This document shows positions 32,067 through 38,520 of a DNA stretch of 38,520 nt, in pieces. Every line of letters starts with the position of its first letter. Position 1 is the stretch's first letter. A program made the translations under genes and the position numbers. The stretch covers positions 179,650 to 218,169 of the forward strand of contig AOIR01000053.1 in NCBI GenBank assembly GCA_000337115.1, in the 5' to 3' direction. The stretch is from Natrinema thermotolerans DSM 11552. Lineage in GTDB: Archaea; Halobacteriota; Halobacteria; Halobacteriales; Natrialbaceae. The notes under the pieces are model-generated. The model was given only the letters and a program-made list of their open reading frames with translations, was not told the origin of the DNA and did no database searches.

Positions 32067-32073
32067 CTTTTTA
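32067..32073 (+). promoter_or_regulatory. T-rich box before the first Hvo_1808-family gene
   Basis: CTTTTTA lies 34-40 nt upstream of ATG 32107, allowing a leader of a few nt. It may also terminate the SDR transcript. Confidence 0.4.
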
Positions 32074-32106
32074 CATTCCTGTTCAAACGGATAGCTATCA
32101 CATCGT

Positions 32107-33774
32107 ATGAGATCGACCTCCGCCCGTTCGTCCGTCGCCCTCCTCGCAGTCGTCCTCGCCGCAGTGTTGGTAACCGGCGGGGTCGCTGGACCGGTCGTAG
32201 CGACGACCCCGACTGCCGACTCGAGTAGCGCGATCGATGCTTCGCCCGCCACCGAGTCGATCGCTGCCTCGAGCGCAGTGACGGAACCGCAGGCAGACCG
32301 CCCCGCCGATCCCTCGACCGAGGACACCGTCGGCTACGTCGAGGGCTACTGGTACGACGACGAACTACCGGTCGACGACCGCAGTGACGCCGTCGTCGAC
32401 GAGTCCGAACTCGACGCCGTCGTCTACCGGTCGATGGCCCGCGTCGAGCGGATCCGGAACCTGACCTTCGAAGACGGCGTCGACGTCGATGTCGTCACCC
32501 GCTCGGAGTATCAGGAAACCAACGACGACCGGTTTACCAATGTCACCGACGCCGACCGTCTCGAGGGCAACGTCGGGTACGAGGCGCTGTTTATGGTCGA
32601 CCGAGACACCGACGCGATGAACTCGACGAAGTCGGTCTACGGCGGTTCCGTCGCCGGCTACTACGACCCCGAAACCGACGAGATCGTCATCGTCTCGAAC
32701 AACCCTGAAACGCCGGAGTTAGACGAACTCACGCTCGGTCACGAACTCGTCCACGCCTTGCAGGACCAGCGGTTCGACCTCGAGTCGCTCGAGGGGACGA
32801 CCCAAGACAGCGATACCGGGATCAGCGGCCTCGTCGAGGGCGACGCCAGCCATGTCGAAAACGAGTACGAGCGTCGGTGTCGTACCGACTGGGACTGTCT
32901 CACGCCCAACGGTAGTGGTGGGCAGGGCGGCGTCGGCGACGTCAACTGGGGGATCTACTTCAGCATCTACCAGCCCTACAGCGACGGCCCCAACTACGTC
33001 GACCACCTGCGCGAGCAGGGGCCGGGCTGGTCCGCGGTCAACGCCGCCTACGACGACCCGCCGACGACCACCTCGGCGGTGATTCATCCCGGTTCCGACC
33101 GCGAACCGGCGACCGTCTCGGTGCCGGACCGCTCGAGCGAGGACTGGCGACAGCTCAGGATCGACGGCGAGGTAGCCAACGACACCGTCGGCGAGGCGGG
33201 GATGGTTGCGATGTTCGCTGCCGACACGGTCGATCGGAACCGCGAGTCGGTGATCAGCGCCGACGACTTCTTCCGGGGCGGCACCGGGGAGTACGACTAC
33301 GACCAGCCGGCCACCGACGGCTGGGCCGGCGACGAACTGGTCGTCTACACGAACGACGACGCCGACGCCGCGAGCGGCCCCGGTGCGGCCGGCGACGCCG
33401 GCTACGTCTGGCGGACACAGTGGGACACGGTAGACGACACCGAGCAGTTCGTCGACGCCTACAGTCAGTTGCTCGCGACCCACGGTGCGGAATCGGTCGA
33501 GGACCGACAGGACACCGCCGTCATCGAGGACGGCGGCTACGCCGGCGCGTACTACCTCGAGCGCGACGGCCGAACGGTGACGATCGTCCGCGCGCCGTCG
33601 GTCGCGGAACTGCCGAACGTCGAGGCCGGTGCCGCGCCGGCAGGCGAGAACGAACTCCTGGCCCTCGAGGAGGGAGCCGAGACCGTTCCCGGCTTCGGCG
33701 TCGGGGTCGCGGCGATCGCGCTCGCACTGGCGGCGGTCGTCGCCCGCGTCGCCGGCGGCCATGGACGGAACTGA
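32107..33774 (+). CDS. Hvo_1808-family surface protein, PGF-CTERM anchored, putative metalloprotease
   Basis: A 555-aa exported protein with an N-terminal signal (residues 1-33) and a Ser/Thr/Ala-rich linker, then the Hvo_1808 domain. Zinc-protease hallmarks are H212-E213-L-V-H216 (TLGHELVHALQDQ) and E244 in LVEGDAS as the probable third ligand. A Cys pair C258-x5-C264 follows. The C-terminus has PGF (P528) followed by a hydrophobic helix and basic tail, the archaeosortase A recognition signal, so the mature protein should be lipid-anchored on the S-layer side. Substrate unknown. A lipoprotein paralogue follows 69 nt downstream. Family good; proteolysis inferred from motifs only. Confidence 0.87.
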   Translation: MRSTSARSSVALLAVVLAAVLVTGGVAGPVVATTPTADSSSAIDASPATESIAASSAVTEPQADRPADPSTEDTVGYVEGYWYDDELPVDDRSDAVVDESELDAVVYRSMARVERIRNLTFEDGVDVDVVTRSEYQETNDDRFTNVTDADRLEGNVGYEALFMVDRDTDAMNSTKSVYGGSVAGYYDPETDEIVIVSNNPETPELDELTLGHELVHALQDQRFDLESLEGTTQDSDTGISGLVEGDASHVENEYERRCRTDWDCLTPNGSGGQGGVGDVNWGIYFSIYQPYSDGPNYVDHLREQGPGWSAVNAAYDDPPTTTSAVIHPGSDREPATVSVPDRSSEDWRQLRIDGEVANDTVGEAGMVAMFAADTVDRNRESVISADDFFRGGTGEYDYDQPATDGWAGDELVVYTNDDADAASGPGAAGDAGYVWRTQWDTVDDTEQFVDAYSQLLATHGAESVEDRQDTAVIEDGGYAGAYYLERDGRTVTIVRAPSVAELPNVEAGAAPAGENELLALEEGAETVPGFGVGVAAIALALAAVVARVAGGHGRN

Positions 33775-33812
33775 CCCTCGGGCGGATCCCGGTACGGCCC
33801 CCCGACCGATGA

Positions 33813-33820
33813 CTCTTTGA
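33813..33820 (+). promoter_or_regulatory. TATA-like box for the lipoprotein paralogue
   Basis: CTCTTTGA lies 24-31 nt before ATG 33844, so the second paralogue may be transcribed separately from the first. Confidence 0.4.
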
Positions 33821-33843
33821 TCGCGTCGCCGAATACCCACCCA

Positions 33844-35301
33844 ATGTCTCGAGTACGGCTGTTCGCCGTCCTCGCGCTCGTCGTCCTCTCGGGCTGTGCC
33901 GTGCCCGGCACCTCCGACGGGTTCGACACCGATCGCGACCTCGGCTACGTCGACGACTACGCCCACGACGACGTCTTTTCGTTCGACACGAGCGACGGCC
34001 TCACCGAATCCCAACTCGAGGCCGTCAAATACCGCTCGATGGCGCGGATCGAGGTCGTTCGCGGGCTCAAGTACGAGCGCGACGTCGACCTCGAGATCGT
34101 TACGCGCGAGGAGTACCGCGCCCAGCGAGGGGCGACCCGCGGGAACGGCTCGGCGTTCCGAAACGAGGTCTGGCGCGGTGCCTTCCTCGTCGACGGCGAG
34201 ACGGATGTCGACCGGGCGTTCGATGACCTCTATGCCGATTCGATCCAGGGCTACTACGTGAACGATCGGATCGTCATCATCGCCGACGACGCCGACGAGA
34301 TCCGGATCGACCGGCGGACGCTGGTCCACGAACTGACCCACGCCCTGCAGGACCAGCACTTCGGCATCGGCCGCGAGAGCGAGACGATCGACGGCCTACG
34401 TGCCGAGAACGGGCTGCTCGAGGGCGAGGCGGGCTACGTCCCCGCTCGGTACGATCGCCGTTGTGGCGCGGCGTGGCAGTGTCTGTCGGACCCACAGCCG
34501 CCGGCAGCCAGCGGCGAGGCGCTCACCCGGCGACCGTTCAACGCCGGGCTCTTCCTCTCGATCTACGCCCCCTACGCCGCGGGACCGCCGTTCGTCGCCG
34601 ATCTCCACGACCGTGGCGGGTGGGCGGCCGTCGATCGCGCTCACGACGATCCGCCCCGGAGTACCGCACAGTTGCTCCACTCCGAGCGGTATCCCGACAC
34701 CGAGCCGGTTTCCGTCGAACTGACGGATCGCTCGAGCGACGGCTGGGACCCCGTCTCGGACGACGGCGAGCCGCGGACGGAGACGGTCGGCGAGGCGACG
34801 CTGTTCGCGACGCTGTGGGCAAACGGCGTCGTCGACCGGCCGCTCACCCGCGGAGCCGGCGAGCGATCGCCGTACAACTACAGCCATCCGGCGACCGCGG
34901 GCTGGGCCGGCGACGGGTTGCAGGTTTATCAGGCGACCGACGACACCGACCGGACGGGCCACGTCTGGCGGCTCGCGTGGGACAGTTCGGCCGACGCACG
35001 CGAGTTCGCCGACGCCTACCGCGGACTCCTCGAGAACCGCGGGGCCGAACGAGTCCGGACGGCCGGCGACGGCGTCTACCGCATTCCCGACGACGAGTCG
35101 TTCGACGGCGCGTATCGTGTCTCCGTCACCGACGACCGTGTCGAGATCGTCGGCGCGCCGACCGTCGACGCACTCACGGCGATCCGTCCCAGGGAAACGG
35201 ACACGCGGCCAACGCCGTCGCTCGAGGCGGCGGACCGACCGTTGTCGGCCGGATCGCCGGCCACGACACCGGGGACGCCGGAGCCCGCCGCGGCGCCGTA
35301 G
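33844..35301 (+). CDS. Hvo_1808-family lipoprotein, putative metalloprotease
   Basis: A 485-aa paralogue of the preceding protein. It has a lipoprotein signal: hydrophobic residues 5-15 then L15-S16-G17-C18, with Cys18 expected to be lipid-modified. The catalytic motif is H162-E163-L-T-H166 (LVHELTHALQDQHFG), the third-ligand region is E193 in LLEGEAGYV, and the Cys pair C207-x5-C213 is kept. Both proteins share a LGYVDDY-like opening, YRSMAR-E, a DDPP-like turn and the GWAGDGLQVY block. It lacks PGF-CTERM and ends in a Pro/Thr-rich tail, so anchoring is at the N-terminus. A duplicated surface-enzyme pair with opposite anchors. Confidence 0.87.
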   Translation: MSRVRLFAVLALVVLSGCAVPGTSDGFDTDRDLGYVDDYAHDDVFSFDTSDGLTESQLEAVKYRSMARIEVVRGLKYERDVDLEIVTREEYRAQRGATRGNGSAFRNEVWRGAFLVDGETDVDRAFDDLYADSIQGYYVNDRIVIIADDADEIRIDRRTLVHELTHALQDQHFGIGRESETIDGLRAENGLLEGEAGYVPARYDRRCGAAWQCLSDPQPPAASGEALTRRPFNAGLFLSIYAPYAAGPPFVADLHDRGGWAAVDRAHDDPPRSTAQLLHSERYPDTEPVSVELTDRSSDGWDPVSDDGEPRTETVGEATLFATLWANGVVDRPLTRGAGERSPYNYSHPATAGWAGDGLQVYQATDDTDRTGHVWRLAWDSSADAREFADAYRGLLENRGAERVRTAGDGVYRIPDDESFDGAYRVSVTDDRVEIVGAPTVDALTAIRPRETDTRPTPSLEAADRPLSAGSPATTPGTPEPAAAP

Positions 35302-35309
35302 ACGGGCAG

Positions 35310-35316
35310 TTTTTTT
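35310..35316 (+). promoter_or_regulatory. T7 tract: terminator and/or promoter element
   Basis: A T7 run sits 24-30 nt before ATG 35340 and 9 nt after the preceding stop codon. It can serve as TATA box of the nicotinate phosphoribosyltransferase gene and as a terminator of the lipoprotein gene. Confidence 0.45.
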
Positions 35317-35339
35317 GTCTCCCACGGGAAACCGACGAT

Positions 35340-36503
35340 ATGTCAAACCCGTTCGGCACCGTTCCCCCGGACGCGATTCTTGCGGGGGAAGCCACCGACG
35401 CCTACTTCGAGCGGACCCGGGCGACGCTCGAACACGCGGACAAGAACCCACACGTCGTCGCCGAAGTCACCGCCGACCAGTTCCCGACCGGCGATTTCGA
35501 CGTTTTCACCGGCGTGAAAGACGTCGCGACGCTGTTCGAGGGCCGCGACGTCGACATCGACGCGCTCCCCGACGGCCAACTGTTCGACGGCGGCCCCGTC
35601 TGCCGGATCGAGGGTCCCTACCTCGAGTTCGCCGCACTCGAGACCGCGCTGCTTGGCTTTCTCTCGCAACCGAGCGGGTTCGCGACGGCCGCGCTCGAGG
35701 CGCGGGTGGCCGCGCCTGACTCGCTGGTGCTTTCCTTCGGTGCGCGCCACGTCCACCCCTCGATCGCGTCGACGGTCGAGCGGGCCGCGCTACTGGCCGG
35801 ACTGGACGGCTTCTCCCACGTCGCGGCCGGCGAGATCCTGGGAAGGGAGGCCGGCGGCACGATGCCCCACGCGCTCATGTTTTGCTTCGGCGAGGGCAAC
35901 CAGGCCGACGCCTGGACGGCCTTCGACGAGGCCGTCGGCGAGGACGTGCCCCGCATCGCGCTGGTCGACACCTTCTGGGACGAGAAAAGCGAGAGCCTGC
36001 TGGCCGCCGAGACGCTCGGCGACGACTTGGACGGCGTCCGGATCGACACCACGGGATCCCGCCGGGGCGACTTCCGCCACATCATCCGCGAGGTCCGCTG
36101 GGAACTCGACGCCCGCGGCCACGAGGACGTCGACGTCTTCTGTAGCGGCGGGCTCGTGCCCGAGACGATTCGCAACCTGCGCGACGTCGCCGACGGCTTC
36201 GGCGTCGGTAGCCACATCACGGGTGCCGACTCGGTCGACTTCAGCCTCGACATCGTCGAGATCGAGGGCGAGCCGATCTCCAAGCGCGGCAAGCTGTCGG
36301 GGGTCAAAGACGTTTACCGAACCCCCGACGGCGGCCACCACGTCGCGCTGGCCGATCGCGAGGCACCCGACGACGGCGAGTCGCTGTTCGAGCCGCTGGT
36401 CCGGGACGGCGAGGTCGTCCGGGAGTTCGACCTCGAGGCGGCGACCGATCGCTGTCTGACCGACGCCGCTGCCGTCGACTTCGGCTCGACACTCGAGGAG
36501 TAG
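35340..36503 (+). CDS. pncB: Nicotinate phosphoribosyltransferase
   Basis: A 387-aa archaeal-type NAPRTase that combines nicotinate with PRPP to give nicotinate mononucleotide, the Preiss-Handler salvage step. Family blocks are SFGARHVHPS (with the catalytic-loop His region), a MPHALMFCFGEG stretch, the VDTFWDEKSESL strand, RIDTTGSRRGDF, and the phosphate-binding GGLVPETI and FGVGSHITGADSVDFSLDIV. All sit in normal order, and length matches short archaeal enzymes. ATG 35340 is supported by family start and T-box. The product is the same NaMN that NadC makes at 22 kb; a nicotinamidase-like gene at 26.9 kb would supply nicotinate. Confidence 0.93.
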   Translation: MSNPFGTVPPDAILAGEATDAYFERTRATLEHADKNPHVVAEVTADQFPTGDFDVFTGVKDVATLFEGRDVDIDALPDGQLFDGGPVCRIEGPYLEFAALETALLGFLSQPSGFATAALEARVAAPDSLVLSFGARHVHPSIASTVERAALLAGLDGFSHVAAGEILGREAGGTMPHALMFCFGEGNQADAWTAFDEAVGEDVPRIALVDTFWDEKSESLLAAETLGDDLDGVRIDTTGSRRGDFRHIIREVRWELDARGHEDVDVFCSGGLVPETIRNLRDVADGFGVGSHITGADSVDFSLDIVEIEGEPISKRGKLSGVKDVYRTPDGGHHVALADREAPDDGESLFEPLVRDGEVVREFDLEAATDRCLTDAAAVDFGSTLEE

Positions 36504-36566
36504 TTCCGGACGACAGCCGTCGCTGTGCGTTCGAGACGGATCGAGCGGCGGAAAACAACGTGGCGT

Positions 36567-37166
36567 CTAGATCTCTTCGATGCTGCCGTCGGCCTCGCGC
36601 TCGCGGAAGACCTGTCCCTCGAACAGCGTCACGACGACGTCGTCGTTCTGCCAGGCCCCCGGGGCGAGCTTCGCCTTCCGGCAGGTCCGATCGAGGTACT
36701 CGCGGGCGCTCCAGTCGTTCTCGACGGGTACCGTCGGGTAGAGCCAGCCGCCCTCGCCGCCGTCGATGGCGACGCCGTGGGTCCCCAACTCGAGGTCGGC
36801 CAGCGGATCGTCCGTCAGGACGACGCTCTTGACCGTACAGACCGACACCGTGAGGTTCGGCAGCTCCGAGGGGCTGACCTCGGAGCCACAGGAGTCCTCG
36901 CTGGCGGCCTCGATGGCCGCGTCGACGATGACGTGGCCGAGCTGGTCGTCCGAGTGGTAGCCGCCCGCACAGCCCCGCAGGCTCCCCCGGCCGCGGGTCG
37001 ACTCGAGGCGGACGAACGCCCCGGTCCGCTCGTAGAAGGCTTCGCGCATACTGCCCGGTTGTTCTCGTTGCCCGTGTTGTACGTAGGATTCGACGGATTC
37101 TCGCGCGAGTTCGACCGCGCGAGCCCCGTCTTCGTAGGAGAGGTCGACGCCCTGTCGCTGGGACAT
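36567..37166 (-). CDS. AMMECR1 domain protein
   Basis: A 199-aa soluble protein of the AMMECR1/TIGR00296 family. The conserved LRGC motif is at 63-66 (GSLRGCAGGY), preceded by ERTGAFVRLEST and followed by a helix with VIVDAAIEAASED; the later LPNLTVSVCTVKSVV and GWLYPTVPVENDW strands are typical. Related proteins, often near Memo-like enzymes, are thought to take part in radical or tRNA-linked chemistry, but the activity is undefined. ATG 37166 is preferred over an upstream TTG. It has a TTTTA box 25 nt upstream. Divergent from RNase P RNA. Confidence 0.9.
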   Translation of the reverse strand: MSQRQGVDLSYEDGARAVELARESVESYVQHGQREQPGSMREAFYERTGAFVRLESTRGRGSLRGCAGGYHSDDQLGHVIVDAAIEAASEDSCGSEVSPSELPNLTVSVCTVKSVVLTDDPLADLELGTHGVAIDGGEGGWLYPTVPVENDWSAREYLDRTCRKAKLAPGAWQNDDVVVTLFEGQVFREREADGSIEEI

Positions 37167-37190
37167 ACAGATGGACAAGGGGATAGTCGT

Positions 37191-37200
37191 CCTAAAACGC
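37191..37200 (-). promoter_or_regulatory. TATA-like box for the AMMECR1 gene
   Basis: On the minus strand GCGTTTTAGG lies 25-34 nt before ATG 37166. Confidence 0.5.
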
Positions 37201-37242
37201 TTCCATTCGTCACTGGGTGGTTTTTGAGACCCCGATCGGGGG

Positions 37243-37250
37243 ACTTATTC
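37243..37250 (+). promoter_or_regulatory. TATA-like box for RNase P RNA
   Basis: ACTTATTC lies 22-29 nt before the inferred 5' end of the RNA near 37272, the expected spacing. Confidence 0.5.
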
Positions 37251-37271
37251 GCCCCACGAGACTATACCCAG

Positions 37272-37757
37272 TGGGAGAGAGAGCCCGGCCGCCGCGATGG
37301 TCGTACCGGTGACGGTATGACCACCCAACGTGATCCATCCCGTCGGGATGCATCACGCTCTAACGTTGCCCGTCCCTCCGGGACGCGCAACGCTCGCGAG
37401 GAAAGTCCCCCCACCTGTTCGGGCAGGTGACCGGACGCAAGTCCGGAGCGGGAGACCGCTGGCTCTGGAACAGAAACGACACGTCTCGGCCCGACCGATG
37501 ACGCGTGCGAATCCGACCGAGAGGAAGGAGAGTTGACCCGCAGAGGGCGGCGGTCGCAGTGACGTGGTTCGAAACCACAGGTCGTGTTCGTCACGGCCGA
37601 CCGCTCACGGACGGCCGAGGAGCGATGGAACGGCGAACCCTCACCGGTGCAAGTCCGCGCCGTGGTAGCCCGAACGCCCCGCGGCACCGCCGCGGACGGC
37701 GCGGACGCTCAGCCGAATGCCGGGCCGAACAGAAGGGGGCTTACTCCTCTCACCCAG
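37272..37757 (+). ncRNA. rnpB: RNase P RNA (archaeal type A)
   Basis: The catalytic RNA of RNase P, which trims tRNA 5' leaders. The diagnostic CR-I GAGGAAAGTCC lies at 37398-37408 and CR-V ACAGAAGGGGGCTTAC at about 37729-37743. Terminal stem P1 forms between GGGAGAGAG near 37273 and CTCTCACCC ending at 37755. Clear internal hairpins include CCGGAC-GCAA-GTCCGG and AGCGG-GAGA-CCGCT with GNRA-type loops near 37430-37460, and GGTCGTACC/GGTATGACC in the 5' part. Size (about 485 nt) is at the upper end for haloarchaea. The ends are estimated from P1 pairing, to within several nt. Protein-coding frames inside are not genes. Confidence 0.95.
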
Positions 37758-37805
37758 TTTTCGCCCTCGAGCGGTCGCTATCCTCGCAGAAACCTCTGAC
37801 AGAAG

Positions 37806-37814
37806 TTATTTATT
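37806..37814 (+). promoter_or_regulatory. TATA-like box for the four-helix protein gene
   Basis: TTATTTATT lies 23-31 nt before ATG 37837, one of the most convincing leaderless promoters in the window. Confidence 0.6.
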
Positions 37815-37836
37815 CTCTGTCACGCCCGGTTCTGAT

Positions 37837-38232
37837 ATGAACAGCCGCGAAGTCGTCGTCTATCTCGGAGCCATACTGCTGGCGTTCATGGGGTTACTCG
37901 TAGCTGGTTTTGTGGCGTATGTCCTCGAGTTCAACTCAGACATGGTGGAAATCGCAATGTTGCTCGTGTTCTACGGGATCGCACTCGGCGGCGGCCATCT
38001 GTACCTCGCGCTCCGAAACGAGGGCAGCGACGTGCCACCGTCCGCACGATGGCGATATCTCGCGGTTCTCATCCTCCTCCTCGTCGCAGGTGCCGCACTC
38101 GCCGTTAACGGTGAGCAGACCATCGCAACGATCGAACTCAGGACGATCGGACGGGCCGTTATCGGCGTGACGATCGTCGGCTACGTCCTGACTGAAGCCG
38201 TCGACGGCTATCGGACGGTTCGCTCGAGTTGA
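37837..38232 (+). CDS. Four-helix membrane protein, distant paralogue of the 15.2-kb gene
   Basis: A 131-aa protein with four hydrophobic segments (about 6-30, 38-58, 71-88 and 103-118). Landmarks HLYLALRNEGSDVPPSARWRYLAV and RAVIGVTIVGYVLTEAVDGYRTV line up with those of the protein at 15218-15610, which has LYLAATD, PQSRLRFAAL and YEGVAGYRAV at the same places. Overall identity is low, so this is distant paralogy inferred by eye. No transport or enzyme motif; function unknown. The C-terminal tail is short. A strong TATA-like box and no SD predict leaderless translation from ATG 37837. Confidence 0.7.
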   Translation: MNSREVVVYLGAILLAFMGLLVAGFVAYVLEFNSDMVEIAMLLVFYGIALGGGHLYLALRNEGSDVPPSARWRYLAVLILLLVAGAALAVNGEQTIATIELRTIGRAVIGVTIVGYVLTEAVDGYRTVRSS

Positions 38233-38320
38233 TTCGCCAATTTCCGCGGACACGTTTCATCGACATCAGCCGCTCGCTTCGCTCTCGGGTTGTCTCGGCA
38301 GAAACGCGTCCTGACGGAGT

Positions 38321-38520
38321 CCAACGCGAGCGCTAGCGAGCGTTGGGCACGGAACGTCGGAGACGTTCCGAAGATTTGAACACGGGAAGACGGTCGCTCC
38401 CTTCGGTCGCGCTGTCGTTCGAGAGAGCTTCGCTCTCTCGTGACTGAGCGAATCGAAGATTCGCGAGGTCCGCGAAACCGAAGGTTTCGCTTGATGACGA
38501 AAGACGCCTTTGGCGTCTTT
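38321..38520. repeat. Run of perfect short hairpins to the window edge
   Basis: At least five perfect inverted repeats follow each other: 38350-38358 with 38362-38370 (9 bp, GGA loop), 38420-38427 with 38433-38440 (8 bp), 38448-38454 with 38458-38464 (7 bp, GAA loop), 38472-38479 with 38483-38490 (8 bp, GAA loop) and 38500-38508 with 38512-38520 (9 bp, TTT loop). A sixth imperfect one spans 38321-38346. The density is far above that of the rest of the window. No gene is supported here, and the remaining 38233-38320 shows nothing recognised. Confidence 0.8.

Noticed and set aside
34461-35339. Upstream extension of the nicotinate phosphoribosyltransferase frame
   Set aside because: It lies in a shifted frame over the Hvo_1808 lipoprotein and encodes Arg-rich sequence; the family start MSNPFGTVPPD is at 35340.
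37262-37687. Several open frames inside the RNase P RNA
   Set aside because: The conserved RNA motifs and stems explain the sequence fully; the frames have basic, low-complexity products.
38365-38395. tRNA-like T-loop (GTTCAAATC on the minus strand)
   Set aside because: The flanking bases do not form a T-stem, and no anticodon arm or acceptor stem was found.

Overview
The window looks like chromosomal DNA from a haloarchaeon (class Halobacteria; a Natrinema/Haloterrigena-like member of Natrialbales is my guess from gene content only). The reasons are: very high GC; proteins packed with Asp and Glu; T-rich TATA-like boxes placed 24-32 nt before start codons, as expected for leaderless mRNAs; an archaeal RNase P RNA; and families largely confined to haloarchaea, including DUF547, DUF5817, Hvo_1808 surface proteins, PGF-CTERM anchoring and small CPxCG zinc fingers. 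Nothing resembles a prophage, insertion sequence or CRISPR array. It is mostly ordinary core and near-core sequence.

Layout. 1-5.5 kb: a partial DUF1508 protein, a DUF547 protein, an AI-2E family permease, a two-HTH regulator, a cold-shock protein, two small unknowns and the tRNA t6A37 methylthiotransferase. 5.5-9.5 kb: a Cys-bearing HTH protein, a peroxiredoxin-like protein without its peroxidatic Cys, a divergent glutaredoxin, a cupin, a HIT hydrolase, type 2 methionine aminopeptidase and two small zinc-finger proteins. 9.5-10.15 kb has no convincing gene. 10.15-18 kb: NADP isocitrate dehydrogenase with a hairpin-rich duplicated 3' end, a GNAT, a 52-aa membrane protein, a cupin, an SMR transporter, a zinc-ribbon/HTH protein, HMG-CoA reductase, an LLM oxidoreductase and a Gfo/Idh/MocA oxidoreductase ending at a premature amber codon.

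18-23 kb carries de novo NAD synthesis (nadA, nadB, an MFS transporter, nadC). A probable nicotinamidase (26.9 kb) and nicotinate phosphoribosyltransferase (35.3 kb) add salvage, so the window encodes two routes to nicotinate mononucleotide. 23-27 kb holds small unknowns, a lipoate-ligase-fold protein, a cytoplasmic M23-like protein, a thioesterase, and a tandem pair of two-cistron units, each a 26-codon leader ORF overlapping (ATGA) a 54-aa membrane protein. 27.6-32 kb is a tight operon: GH15 glucoamylase/trehalase, a VKOR/SPW membrane protein and a membrane-tethered SDR.

32-35.3 kb holds two tandem Hvo_1808-family surface proteins with HExxH zinc-protease motifs, one anchored through PGF-CTERM and the other as a lipoprotein. 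36.5-38.5 kb carries an AMMECR1 protein, RNase P RNA, a four-helix membrane protein that looks like a distant paralogue of the one beside hmgA, and a run of perfect short hairpins reaching the window edge.

The most notable unexplained items are the paired 26+54 aa units, the duplicated anchored metalloprotease-like proteins, the Cys-less peroxiredoxin beside a glutaredoxin, and the nonsense codon in the Gfo/Idh gene. All functional names rest on motif recognition by eye; no database search was possible.
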